A DNA stretch of 35,329 nt. Origin: an uncultured candidate division Zixibacteria bacterium (GTDB taxonomy: Bacteria > Zixibacteria > MSB-5A5 > GN15 > PGXB01). The notes beneath the pieces were generated by a model, which was given only the letters and a program-made list of their open reading frames with translations, ran no database searches and had not been told where the DNA came from. Where the stretch lies: contig CALMKK010000370.1 in assembly GCA_937867135.1 (NCBI GenBank), positions 1 to 35,329 on the forward strand. The letters are read 5' to 3'. Positions 1-9,335 of this stretch are shown here, one piece after another. Both the position numbers and the translations under genes were made by a program. Numbering within the stretch: the first letter of the stretch is position 1; each line of letters starts with the position of its first letter.

Positions 1-620
1 CCGGAACCGGGAAGAATAAAAATTTCGTTGGAGGCCGCCACGCCGCAAATCATTACTTTGGCCCCGCGCACTACGATTCCGTCCGGGCGCTTTTCGACGA
101 TACGAAGACACATATCCGGATTGTCCTGCGCAACCGGCGATTTGGTGCGATCCCCTTTCGGATCGGTGAGAGCTCCGGAGATAGTAATATCCCGCATTTG
201 AGCTTCACGAAGCCAGTTGAGTAACCGGACGTGATAATCAGTTCCCAATTTTTGATCCATCTCGTACGTGGTTATAAACATCGAATTAAGGGCGGTCCAG
301 CCGACACAGCGCCCGCCGGTGCAGGTCCCGGTTTTCTGAAACATATGTCGTTTCAGCCGGGAGTTGGCATACATATCTTCGGGTGCTCGAATAATCGATA
401 AATAGCGGCTAATTGGTTCGCCGGTAAGGGATGAAGTAGTGGTTAAAATGTCACGCTCGGCCGGATCCTCCAGCAATTTATAGGATTGACCGTGCCCTTC
501 GATCGTATTTCGCGTGGCCGGATGGGTGGTGACATCGTTAATCAATTCGTCAAATTTATAGATATTCGGCCGCATCCTGCGAAGAGATTCGAGATAATCG
601 GAATAAGTTCTTAAGGCCAT
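1..620 (-). CDS. 4-hydroxybutyryl-CoA dehydratase / 4-hydroxyphenylacetate 3-hydroxylase (HpaB) family protein, partial (N-terminal ~206 aa; continues off the left edge)
   Basis: Manual minus-strand translation from ATG at 620: MALRTYSDYLESLRRMRPNIYKFDELINDVTTHPATRNTIEGHGQSYKLLEDPAERDILTTTSSLTGEPISRY...TTYEMDQKLGTDYH...GALTDPKGDR...LRIVEKRPDGIVVRGAKV; open to the window edge; motifs typical of the AbfD/HpaB family. Confidence 0.85.
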   Translation of the reverse strand, partial: MALRTYSDYLESLRRMRPNIYKFDELINDVTTHPATRNTIEGHGQSYKLLEDPAERDILTTTSSLTGEPISRYLSIIRAPEDMYANSRLKRHMFQKTGTCTGGRCVGWTALNSMFITTYEMDQKLGTDYHVRLLNWLREAQMRDITISGALTDPKGDRTKSPVAQDNPDMCLRIVEKRPDGIVVRGAKVMICGVAASNEIFILPGS

Positions 621-773
621 TTGGGACTCCTGACGGTTATTTGGGAAGATTTAATACATGTTTAAATATAAGCGGCCGGGGGTCTATTCGCAAGCGAAGA
701 GACTTTCCTGCATTTGAAATCACTTGTCAGATATGGGACGAGTGCTATATTAATACTATCCAGGTCGGCTTTT

Positions 774-2546
774 ATGCAGATTAGACAAGTCCTTTTTATT
801 CTTATATCGGTTTTAATTCTGGCCGTTTTAATAATCCATATAAGCCAGTATATATTTCTCTGTGACGACGCCTTTATTTCTTTCCGCTATGCCAAGAATT
901 TTGCTTCGGGAATGGGACTCGTCTTTAATTCGGGCGAGAGAGTCGAGGGGTATACCAATTTTCTCTGGACGATGATTTTGTCAATTATATCTTTTCTCGG
1001 GCCGGCCCCGGATCAGATGGCCAATATTTTGAGTGTCTTCTTTTCGTTGGGACTACTCGGCGTTTATTTCTACTTCAATCGGAAGTTTTTTTCAAAAGGG
1101 AGCAATGACTTTTTCATTCTTTTAGGGCCGCTATTCCTGGCGACAAATCGAACATATGCGGTCTGGTCCACCGGCGGACTGGAGACGGCGCTTTTTTCGA
1201 TTCTCCTATTCACGGCGATAATGATGCTGGTGGAAGCCAGGCAAAATAATCGGCGGCTTTATTGGTCGGCCCTGCTATTTTCACTTGCAGCCTTGACCCG
1301 TCCCGAGGGGATTCTGCTGTTCGCATCATTTTTCGGCTACTATCTGCTTACTATTATCAAGGATAAGTCACAAATAATTATATTAATTAAGGCCGCCGGG
1401 ATATTTGTGATTCTGGTCGGTTCTCATTTTATTTTTCGGTTAATTTATTACGGCTATCCCTTTCCCAATACTTTTTATGCCAAGGTGACCGGCGACTGGT
1501 TCGATGTCGGATTCATTTATCTCTGGCTTTTCATTCATGAATACGGACTCTATTTCATTATAATTATGGCGGCGCTGATTTTCGGCCGCCGCAAAATGCG
1601 GAAGGGACGGGGATATTTTTCGCTTATGTTGATTCCGTTTTTGCCATATGTGCTATATCTGGCTTATATCGGAGGCGACCATTTCGAATTTCGACCGTTG
1701 ATGCCCCTTATACCGTTCCTTGCACTTGTTGTTCAAGAGACAATTCGCGCTCTGTACGACCTGATAGCCGGATATAAAAAGACTATAGCCGGATTAGTAA
1801 TAACAGGCACGGCAGCCATTCTGCTTTTTTTCTGGACAGTTCCGTCACTTCTGTCGCATCTAAATTTCCCGGACAAATATGATTCCGCAATTGCGGTGCA
1901 GAGCGCCAAACCGGGAACATTGATGGCAAAAATTCCGGTGCTCAATCTTTATCTCAAGGCATTTGACTCTCTTCATGCCGTCGTAGCACTGCAATTTTCC
2001 GGGATACGCCAGGAGGAGCATAAAATGGCCCTGGAGCAAGTATTCGAGCCGCAGGCCATGATGATGAAGAAGATGGTGGAAAATAAATATATTCAGCCCG
2101 ATGAGATCATTTCTCTCTGGTGTGTCGGGGCGATTCCCTATTATTCGGGTTTGACAACCATAGATTTTCTGGGCCTGACCGATGAACATGTGGCGCATCG
2201 GGCGACCCTATGTCTGGCGGATATGGTTCGCCGTTCCAATCGGCTTATGGCCCATGAAAAGCGGGCCGACTGGAATTATTTGGCGCAGCGCAAGGTGCAA
2301 TTTATTTCCACCCATCCCTCCAGATTCTTTTTTCCTCAGGAGCAGTTTTTAACAAACGGGCAGTTGGATGCGAGCAAGATTCCGGAAAAAGCATTTCTGG
2401 CGCCGGTCGGCGAGGGGCAGATGTTTGTCTGGCGCTCCACTTTTCCTCCGGAATACTTTCGAACCACATTCAATAATCGCGGCTTGGATTTTTATTTAAA
2501 ATCGCCGCAGGGAACCATTATCTACTCTCCCGCATCGCAACATTAA
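774..2546 (+). CDS. Polytopic membrane protein, glycosyltransferase-39/ArnT-like (mannosyltransferase-type)
   Basis: Long ORF with many TM helices; N-terminal 'DDAFISFRYAKNFASGMGLVFNSGERVEGYTNFLWT' typical of GT-C family membrane transferases; ATG at 774 preferred over the TTG at 714. Confidence 0.75.
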   Translation: MQIRQVLFILISVLILAVLIIHISQYIFLCDDAFISFRYAKNFASGMGLVFNSGERVEGYTNFLWTMILSIISFLGPAPDQMANILSVFFSLGLLGVYFYFNRKFFSKGSNDFFILLGPLFLATNRTYAVWSTGGLETALFSILLFTAIMMLVEARQNNRRLYWSALLFSLAALTRPEGILLFASFFGYYLLTIIKDKSQIIILIKAAGIFVILVGSHFIFRLIYYGYPFPNTFYAKVTGDWFDVGFIYLWLFIHEYGLYFIIIMAALIFGRRKMRKGRGYFSLMLIPFLPYVLYLAYIGGDHFEFRPLMPLIPFLALVVQETIRALYDLIAGYKKTIAGLVITGTAAILLFFWTVPSLLSHLNFPDKYDSAIAVQSAKPGTLMAKIPVLNLYLKAFDSLHAVVALQFSGIRQEEHKMALEQVFEPQAMMMKKMVENKYIQPDEIISLWCVGAIPYYSGLTTIDFLGLTDEHVAHRATLCLADMVRRSNRLMAHEKRADWNYLAQRKVQFISTHPSRFFFPQEQFLTNGQLDASKIPEKAFLAPVGEGQMFVWRSTFPPEYFRTTFNNRGLDFYLKSPQGTIIYSPASQH

Positions 2547-2571
2547 AAAATGGCCGGCGGATAGCCGGCCA
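2545..2571 (-). terminator. Intrinsic terminator
   Basis: Stem TGGCCGGC (2551-2558)/GCCGGCCA (2564-2571); A6 at 2545-2550 becomes a U-tract for the minus-strand gene ending at 2596. Confidence 0.7.
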
Positions 2572-2595
2572 TAAATTCGAATCGATGAATATTCC

Positions 2596-3633
2596 CTAAC
2601 GTTTCAAAATCAGGTAAAGCGGCTTGGAGCCCGAATGCTGCCAGGAGGCATTGACCGGGTCGGCCGAATGAGCATTGGCGGCCGCGATGGTCACCTGTAC
2701 CGAATCAAGCCCGGCCAGGGCCAGATTAACATCATCGGCATGACCGGTATTAAGCGCCCGAGCCAGAACAATGGTCCAAGTGTGCGGCGTGGAAGTGGAA
2801 TCATATTGGGAGATTGCGGCGACATCCCAACGGCTGTAGCTGGAGCGGGTCGGCGAGTCATATATGGTCGAATCAATTCTGTATCCCGGCATTTTGTAGT
2901 CGGTCGGCCAGGTGATAGTGGCGTAATCCATAGTTACGGTATCGGTGAGATATAAATATGGCCCATGAAATTCGGTCGTGTCTTTGTGCATGTAATATGG
3001 GGTGTTGTTTTGAGCATTCCAGTTGTCTCGGTAAACATAGGCGTTTATGGTATTATCAAAGGCCCGGCCGGAGACATTATTCCACCATTCATCATCGGCC
3101 AGAAAACCGGGCGCCGTGGAGGTGGCGCTCCAATTTATAACATCGGCATGACCGGTGGTCGGCCTCATATTAGTGGCATGACACATTTTGGAGCAATCGG
3201 CCTTTTCGGTTCCATTATCGCCGGCATCGAACATGACAAAGAATCTGTCATCACCGGCCGAAGATACCTGTTCCCAGTCGATTACCTGTGTTAAGGGGCG
3301 CATATAATTCCCCCAGATATTGGCGTTGGCATCCTGCCATTTCGCCCGCAGGTAAAGGGTGTCGTTCTTCTTTATGGCCTTAAGAATGACATTAATTTTC
3401 CCTAAATCGGCATCGAACCCATAATCACTGCTTCCGCCTATTTCTATTGTGGCGGAATCGACCGCGCTCCAAATGGCGGCATTTACGTTGCTCATACCGG
3501 GAGCCGCCGTAGTATCGACCACCAATCTGATGAGCGGAACCGGCGGAGGAGGAGGATTGGAGCCTTTATCACCGCCGCAGCCGGCTATATAAATAATCGG
3601 GATAAACATAATAAGGATGGATAATTTTTTCAT
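2596..3633 (-). CDS. Lipoprotein with ethylbenzene-dehydrogenase-like heme-binding domain
   Basis: Signal sequence with lipobox 'YIAGC'; 'LYLRAKWQDA', 'RFFVMFDAGDNG' and 'ADCSKMCHATNMRPTTGHADVINW' pattern as in ethylbenzene dehydrogenase-related (EB_dh) domains. Confidence 0.65.
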   Translation of the reverse strand: MKKLSILIMFIPIIYIAGCGGDKGSNPPPPPVPLIRLVVDTTAAPGMSNVNAAIWSAVDSATIEIGGSSDYGFDADLGKINVILKAIKKNDTLYLRAKWQDANANIWGNYMRPLTQVIDWEQVSSAGDDRFFVMFDAGDNGTEKADCSKMCHATNMRPTTGHADVINWSATSTAPGFLADDEWWNNVSGRAFDNTINAYVYRDNWNAQNNTPYYMHKDTTEFHGPYLYLTDTVTMDYATITWPTDYKMPGYRIDSTIYDSPTRSSYSRWDVAAISQYDSTSTPHTWTIVLARALNTGHADDVNLALAGLDSVQVTIAAANAHSADPVNASWQHSGSKPLYLILKR

Positions 3634-3723
3634 ATTTCCTCCGGGGTTCGATGAATCTTTACAAATAACTTAAACTATTGCGGCATTTCTGTCAATGTAT
3701 TATTTGGCGGACAAATGGGGCAT

Positions 3724-5463
3724 TCAGACTTTTTTCACTATCACCATCGTCAAATCATCGAAGACATGCGATTCCGCGGCAAAATCTCTGACGGCCTGAT
3801 AGATTTTTTGAAGTACTTCGGAAGCCCGTGCAGTCTGATTCCGTTTGAGGACCTCCACCAACCGCTCAATTCCAAAATCCTCTCCCTTACCATTTTTGGC
3901 CTCCGAGACGCCATCGGTATAGAACAGAATCAAATCTCCGGATTGAATAAAAATGGGACGTTCTTCATAATCGGTTTCGGGAATCACGCCCAGCGCCAGG
4001 CCGCCTTCTTTCAGAAATTCCATTCGTTTGTTGCGCCGCAGTAAAATCGGGTGATTATGTCCGCAATTTGAAAAGGTAAAAATGTCATTCTTGGAATCAA
4101 GGACCCCGTAAACGGCGGTAACATAATTCTCCCGTTCCACCGATTCATAAATGAGGGAATTGACTTTGCGGCAAATCATCCGAATGGCATAGTTATTCCG
4201 GATTTCGGCGATCAGCGAGGCCCTAAAGGCGGCCATAATCAGGGACGCCGGAATACCTTTTCCGGCCACATCGGCGATGGCGATTCCGGTTTGATGTTCA
4301 ATTATTTTAATGAAATCAAAATAATCGCCGCCGACTTCGCCCGACGGGATATTCACGCCGGAAATATCGTAGCCTGCAATTTGCGGATCATGTTTGGGCA
4401 GAAAGGTCAGCTGAATTTCGCGGGCAATGGCCAATTGCTCTTCGAGACGTTTGTTTTCCAGCATTTTTTTATGGAGCATCGCCCGCTCGATGGAAATGGC
4501 GGCATGACTGGCAAAAGCCAAAATAAGTTCCAGGCTCTTTCGATTGAAAAATGACAGATGATCCGATTCCAGATTTAAGACACCGATGATGCGGCCGTCG
4601 ATGCGAATCGGGGTCACAATTTCCGATTTGGTCTGTTGCCGGGCGCCGATATATCGTTCATCTTTGGTAACATCGGAAACAATTACAGCCTCGCCGTTTT
4701 TCGCAACCCATCCGACCAGGCCCTGACCTATTTTCAATTGGACATATTCCTGTCGGGAAGGGTCATAGCCATTGGCAAAAACGGTGGCAACCTCGCCTCT
4801 CTCTTCATTAATCAGGAATACTCCGCCGGCGTCGAAGCCGACAACTTTTTGAAGAGAATCGAGAATCAGTTGCAGGACTTCGTCGATATTCAGAGTACTG
4901 CTCAGTTTTTTCCCGACATCATAAAGCAATTGCCGTTCCATGGCCTCTTGTTTCGCTTCGCGGTAAAGTCTGGCGTTATCGATAGCGACCGCCATCTGGT
5001 TGGCCAAACCGACCATAGTATCCAGATCCTCGCTGCTGTATTCACCGTTGATTTTATTGATGGCTTCAATCACGCCGATCATTTGTCCCCGGCCGATCAG
5101 GGGAATGGCAAGAACCGATTTGAAGGAAAAGTCACCGATCGCATCAGCCTGCTGATGGTATCTCGGATCGGATAGAACATCGTTGATAATCACCGGTTCC
5201 TGGTGTTCCGCCACCCAGCCGATTATCCCCTGTCCTTTTGGCAGAGAGAGAGATTTGACCGAATAATCGCGCCCGTCGAAGAAACGGACTTTCATTACAT
5301 CCAGATTTTTATCCAAACGATAAGCCAGGGCGGCTTCGGAGCCGGTGGCGTCAACCGTCAGTTCCAATACCTGGCGCATTAATTCTTCATATTCCAGCGT
5401 GGAATTGAGCGTACGCGCCGCATGCAGGAATAATTTCTCTAATTTCGATTGATGTGTTGTCAT
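3724..5463 (-). CDS. GAF-GAF-PP2C (SpoIIE/RsbU-type) serine phosphatase
   Basis: Two GAF repeats (LPKGQGIIGWVAEHQEPVIINDV; LKIGQGLVGWVAKNGEAVIVSDV) then PP2C motifs 'GGDYFDF', 'IADVAGKGIPASLIMA', 'FSNCGHNHPILLR', 'LFYTDGVSEA', 'FDDLTMVIVK'. Confidence 0.9.
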   Translation of the reverse strand: MTTHQSKLEKLFLHAARTLNSTLEYEELMRQVLELTVDATGSEAALAYRLDKNLDVMKVRFFDGRDYSVKSLSLPKGQGIIGWVAEHQEPVIINDVLSDPRYHQQADAIGDFSFKSVLAIPLIGRGQMIGVIEAINKINGEYSSEDLDTMVGLANQMAVAIDNARLYREAKQEAMERQLLYDVGKKLSSTLNIDEVLQLILDSLQKVVGFDAGGVFLINEERGEVATVFANGYDPSRQEYVQLKIGQGLVGWVAKNGEAVIVSDVTKDERYIGARQQTKSEIVTPIRIDGRIIGVLNLESDHLSFFNRKSLELILAFASHAAISIERAMLHKKMLENKRLEEQLAIAREIQLTFLPKHDPQIAGYDISGVNIPSGEVGGDYFDFIKIIEHQTGIAIADVAGKGIPASLIMAAFRASLIAEIRNNYAIRMICRKVNSLIYESVERENYVTAVYGVLDSKNDIFTFSNCGHNHPILLRRNKRMEFLKEGGLALGVIPETDYEERPIFIQSGDLILFYTDGVSEAKNGKGEDFGIERLVEVLKRNQTARASEVLQKIYQAVRDFAAESHVFDDLTMVIVKKV

Positions 5464-5658
5464 ATCTTAATATAAGACCTGCGGGTTAAAGCCCGAAATA
5501 AAAAGTATATCATAACAGAATTCCGGAAATGTTAGGGTCATATTAAAAATAGAGACGGTCTTTCAAATTATCAAAATCATTATACGACATCTAATTGGAG
5601 AAGGCCATAATATATATACGTGGCACAACATAAGGTATTGTAATGACTTATACCGCGC

Positions 5659-5684
5659 AAAAAGAGGAGGAAAGCATATCCTCT
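5659..5684 (-). terminator. Putative intrinsic terminator downstream of yifB/comM-like gene
   Basis: Stem AGAGGA (5663-5668)/TCCTCT (5679-5684) with A-run 5659-5663; short stem. Confidence 0.4.
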
Positions 5685-5713
5685 CCCAAAAACCATTTGG
5701 CGGCTTTTAATTC

Positions 5714-7261
5714 TCACATAAGCCAGAGATTCCTGTCCAGGGAGCGATAATGAATGGCCTCGGCAATATGAACGGCGTCAATTTGTTCGGCTCCTTCAAG
5801 ATCGGCGATTGTCCGCGCCACTTTAAGAATGCGGTCATACGCCCGTGCCGATAGCCCCTGGCGGTTGATCGCCAGATTCAATAAGGATTTCGATTTTTCA
5901 TCAATCGGGCAATAATTCCGAATGTCTTTGGACTGCATATGGGCGTTGCAGAAAATCTTTTTTTCATTATGGAACCGCTCCAGTTGCCGTTTGCGGGCGG
6001 TGTTGACCCGCGTCCGGATTATCTCCGATTTTTCGCCGGAAGCCTCGGACGACAGTTCTTTGAATTTGACCGAAGGAACCGTGATATGAATATCAATTCT
6101 GTCCAAAAGCGGCCCTGAAATGTGGGACATATAGCGCTGAATGGCCCCGGCGGTGCAATTACATTCATGACTGCTGTCACCAAAATAGCCGCAGGGACAG
6201 GGATTCATCGCCGCGGCCAGCATGAAAGCGGCCGGGTATGTCAGAGAGGTGGCGGCTCGCGACAGTGTGACATGGCCGTCTTCCATCGGTTGCCGAAGAA
6301 CCTCCAGCACATCCTTATGAAATTCGGCGATTTCATCGAGGAACAAGACGCCATGATGCGCCAGCGACACCTCGCCCGGTTTGGGAATGCGCCCGCCGCC
6401 GATCAGGCCGGCATCGGATACGGTATGATGCGGAGAGCGAAAGGGCCGGGTCGCAATTAGGGCGGTATTACCCGGCATCAGGCCCGCCACGGAATGTATT
6501 TTGGTTGTTTCTAAGGCTTCCGCCACGGTCATATCAGGGAGAATAGTGGGGAGCCGTCGGGCCAACATGGTTTTTCCGGAGCCGGGGGGGCCAATCATGA
6601 TTATATTATGCCCCCCCGCCGCGGCCACTTCCAGAGCCCGTTTGGCCGATTCCTGACCTTTTACGTCACAGAAATCGACATCGTATTTTCGTGACAGCGA
6701 AAAGACGGAATTTATATCAAGCTCGAAGCGGCTGATGGTGCTGGTATCCTCCAAAAAGGCCACCGCTTCTTTTAGCGAGTTGACCGGGTAAACCGGGAGA
6801 TTTTGCGCCATGGCCGCCTCGGAGGCGTTTTCTTTCGGCACCAATATTCCTTTTATTCCCTTGCTATCCTGAACATGCATGGCCATGGGAAGGACCCCGG
6901 GCACCGGACGCACCGCGCCATCGAGCGATAATTCGCCCAAAATAACATAGTCATCGAAGGAATCGCGTAAAATCTGACCGGTGGCGGCCAGGATACCGAC
7001 CGCCATCGGCAGATCGAAAGCCGAGCCCTCTTTGCGGATATCAGCGGGAGCCAGATTGATCGTGACCTTTTTATTGGGAAAAATGTAGTCGGAATTTTTG
7101 ATGGCGGCGGTAACTCGTTCTTTTGATTCCCGCACCGCCCCATCGGGCAACCCGACCGTAATGAAAAGGGGTAATTGTTGCTGTAAGTCGGCCTCGACTT
7201 CGACCAGATATGCATTTACCCCCAATGTTGCCGATGAATAAACTTTTGACAGCATAAGCAC
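5714..7261 (-). CDS. YifB/ComM family Mg-chelatase-like AAA+ ATPase
   Basis: 'MIGPPGSGKTMLARRLPTILP', 'FRSPHHTVSDAGLIGGG', 'GVLFLDEIAEF', 'MNPCPCGYFGD', 'GLSARAYDRILKVARTIADL' are hallmark YifB motifs. Confidence 0.95.
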   Translation of the reverse strand: MLMLSKVYSSATLGVNAYLVEVEADLQQQLPLFITVGLPDGAVRESKERVTAAIKNSDYIFPNKKVTINLAPADIRKEGSAFDLPMAVGILAATGQILRDSFDDYVILGELSLDGAVRPVPGVLPMAMHVQDSKGIKGILVPKENASEAAMAQNLPVYPVNSLKEAVAFLEDTSTISRFELDINSVFSLSRKYDVDFCDVKGQESAKRALEVAAAGGHNIIMIGPPGSGKTMLARRLPTILPDMTVAEALETTKIHSVAGLMPGNTALIATRPFRSPHHTVSDAGLIGGGRIPKPGEVSLAHHGVLFLDEIAEFHKDVLEVLRQPMEDGHVTLSRAATSLTYPAAFMLAAAMNPCPCGYFGDSSHECNCTAGAIQRYMSHISGPLLDRIDIHITVPSVKFKELSSEASGEKSEIIRTRVNTARKRQLERFHNEKKIFCNAHMQSKDIRNYCPIDEKSKSLLNLAINRQGLSARAYDRILKVARTIADLEGAEQIDAVHIAEAIHYRSLDRNLWLM

Positions 7262-7392
7262 CTCTCTAATGACGGCCGGATCTGCCGGTTTTTTCAGGTT
7301 TGTGGCTTTTGCCGGCTCGATAGTATTATAGGAATGGGCGCTGACAGATGCTGTCAGTGAAAATTAGATAAATCTATAATAATCAGGAAATA

Positions 7393-7863
7393 TTAGAGTT
7401 TGTTCCAGAGCTCTATGCGGCGATAGAGGGCGGTATCGGAGGTTTTAAAAACAATCGTGCCATGATCCACCAGATAAAGATATTCCGCCTGAGGTTTTTC
7501 ATCGATGACACATTTTTGCGAACTATTTAAACCAATATTTTGAAGTTTCAATGAATCGCGGCCGAAAAGGAATTTCCCCGCTATGACATCGCAAAACAAC
7601 CAATCCTGATCCGCATCATTATGATACATGCGGAAGGTATCTGGCTCGACGAAATAGAAATTCATAGTATCGATTTTAATTAATTGATCCGGCGACTGCC
7701 AGTGTTGAATCACCTCATAAATACCTTTATAGGTCCCCGGCATGAATTGCACCGGGCTGGAGGTGCTATTTTTGCCGCAGCCGCCGCTTGTCACAAGAAG
7801 AGTCGAGGCGGCGGAAATAAAGAGGATTAAAAATATTATAAATAGGCGTCGCATAGGATTCAA
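7393..7863 (-). CDS. Hypothetical lipoprotein (paralogue of 7925..8368)
   Basis: Signal peptide with lipobox-like 'TSGGC'; body 'GTYKGIYEVIQ...FRMYHNDADQDWLFCDVIAGKF' resembles the neighbouring ORF. Confidence 0.7.
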   Translation of the reverse strand: MNPMRRLFIIFLILFISAASTLLVTSGGCGKNSTSSPVQFMPGTYKGIYEVIQHWQSPDQLIKIDTMNFYFVEPDTFRMYHNDADQDWLFCDVIAGKFLFGRDSLKLQNIGLNSSQKCVIDEKPQAEYLYLVDHGTIVFKTSDTALYRRIELWNKL

Positions 7864-7875
7864 ATTTTCTCTAGA

Positions 7876-7902
7876 AAACGGCCTTGTTTCAACGGGCCGT
7901 TT
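7876..7902 (-). terminator. Putative intrinsic terminator of the lipoprotein gene 7925..8368
   Basis: Stem AAACGGCC (7876-7883)/GGCCGTTT (7895-7902), located just downstream of the minus-strand stop; short U-tract. Confidence 0.4.
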
Positions 7903-7924
7903 GCAGGTAATACTTCACCTGATT

Positions 7925-8368
7925 CTATTCCTTCTTAATGGCGATTTCAACCCAGCGACTGCCATCTCTCATAGTGCCGGAAATCTTGACGCTGTCGGAT
8001 TCTCGGACGATGGAAAAGGTTCCGACCGGGATATCGTCATGAATGCAGGTGAAAACATCGATTACACTAGTATCGGATAAGGTTAATTTATCAGTCGTGA
8101 CGTAATTTCCGGTAATATCACAAAAAACCTTGGGCAGAAGATCGGTTTTTTCGGCATACATCCAAAATTTATAATCGCTGAAGGTCCACATAATCCATTC
8201 CTGCACGGTGGTCGGAGTGGAAGTATCATAGCCGCGTATAACCGTAATCATTCCATGATAATTGCCAACCAGCGTGCTCGGGGGCTTGACAACAATATCT
8301 TTCGCGCAACCAAACATCAAAGCCAATACGAAAATGGCGATAACCATAAACATGAAGAATCGTGCCAT
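7925..8368 (-). CDS. Hypothetical lipoprotein (paralogue of 7393..7863)
   Basis: Signal peptide with 'LMFGC' lipobox; 'GNYHGMITVIRG...FWMYAEKTDLLPKVFCDITGNY'. Confidence 0.7.
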   Translation of the reverse strand: MARFFMFMVIAIFVLALMFGCAKDIVVKPPSTLVGNYHGMITVIRGYDTSTPTTVQEWIMWTFSDYKFWMYAEKTDLLPKVFCDITGNYVTTDKLTLSDTSVIDVFTCIHDDIPVGTFSIVRESDSVKISGTMRDGSRWVEIAIKKE

Positions 8369-8554
8369 CTCTATCTCTCCTCCAATTCTGATTTTTCTTT
8401 CAAAACTTTATAATTATATGTAAAATCGAGCGCAATTTCAACCTATTATTTATTTCCCCATTAATATTGACCGCGAGAAGGCCGGTTTTGTTTAAATAAA
8501 TTATGTCTTTAAAATCAATTAAAGATAAATGGAAGTCAGCTCTCGTGTCGCCTT

Positions 8555-9262
8555 TTAATCAGCGTGCTTTAACTTGTTGGAAATAAATGGAATATGCAAA
8601 AGCCCGGACAGTGATGAGATAGTATAATCAGGCTCTTCGCGGGGATAGCGGACAATCTGGTTTCGGTGGGGTCCCACCTGCAATCTGATGGCGTTCATCC
8701 CCAGTAACTTGGCCGGGACAATATCATTGTCCTGCCTGTCTCCGACCATGGCGGATTCCTCGGGTCGGGAACCGAGAACCTGAAGCACGGTAAGAAAAAT
8801 GCGAACATCCGGCTTGGCGAGCCGCAACTCCTCCGACATTAATCTGGACCCAAAATATTGCAATATCCCCCACTCTTCAAGAAGTTTCACCATGGCCGAC
8901 CTCTGATTGGCAACAAGCCCCAATTTGAAACGACCCTGCAGTTGCTTGAGGGTATCAATGACTCCGGGAACTGGCTCCATATACTTTTCAAAGGGAAAGA
9001 GGTCGCATTCACGCCGCAATTCAGAGAATAGGTTTTTATCCGGCTTAACCATATGCCAAATGACATAAGAAATAAATGACGGAGCGCAGCAGGCGACCGC
9101 CTCTTCTACCATTTTGTCGACATTTAATTCGGTGAAAATATGTCCGGTCTTTTCGCGCACTAATTGCATCAGGTGGCTGTGCCAAGCGGCGATGGCGGGG
9201 TCATCATTGACGAGCGGGCCGCCGACATCAAAAAGAATCGTGGAAATTTTATCCATAATCAT
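8555..9262 (-). CDS. HAD-superfamily hydrolase
   Basis: 'ISTILFDVGGPLVND' motif I, 'LGLVANQRSA' motif II, 'KPDVRIFLTVLQVLG...AMVGDRQDNDIVPAKLLGMNAI'. ATG at 9262 preferred because the longer ORF would overlap the terminator at 9294..9318. Confidence 0.85.
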   Translation of the reverse strand: MIMDKISTILFDVGGPLVNDDPAIAAWHSHLMQLVREKTGHIFTELNVDKMVEEAVACCAPSFISYVIWHMVKPDKNLFSELRRECDLFPFEKYMEPVPGVIDTLKQLQGRFKLGLVANQRSAMVKLLEEWGILQYFGSRLMSEELRLAKPDVRIFLTVLQVLGSRPEESAMVGDRQDNDIVPAKLLGMNAIRLQVGPHRNQIVRYPREEPDYTISSLSGLLHIPFISNKLKHAD

Positions 9263-9293
9263 ACCCTGACTTGTCAATTTGCGAGAAGATAAT

Positions 9294-9318
9294 AAAAAGG
9301 GCCCGGTCATGCGGGCCC
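9294..9318 (-). terminator. Intrinsic terminator downstream of ppdK
   Basis: Stem GGGCCCG (9299-9305)/CGGGCCC (9312-9318), A5 at 9294-9298 giving a U-tract on the minus strand. Confidence 0.75.
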
Positions 9319-9335
9319 AATTATTTCGGAAATTG

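Noticed and set aside
1733-2198. Minus-strand ORFs of 70 and 112 aa
   Set aside because: Antisense to the confident GT-C-like gene 774..2546; no domain or coding character.
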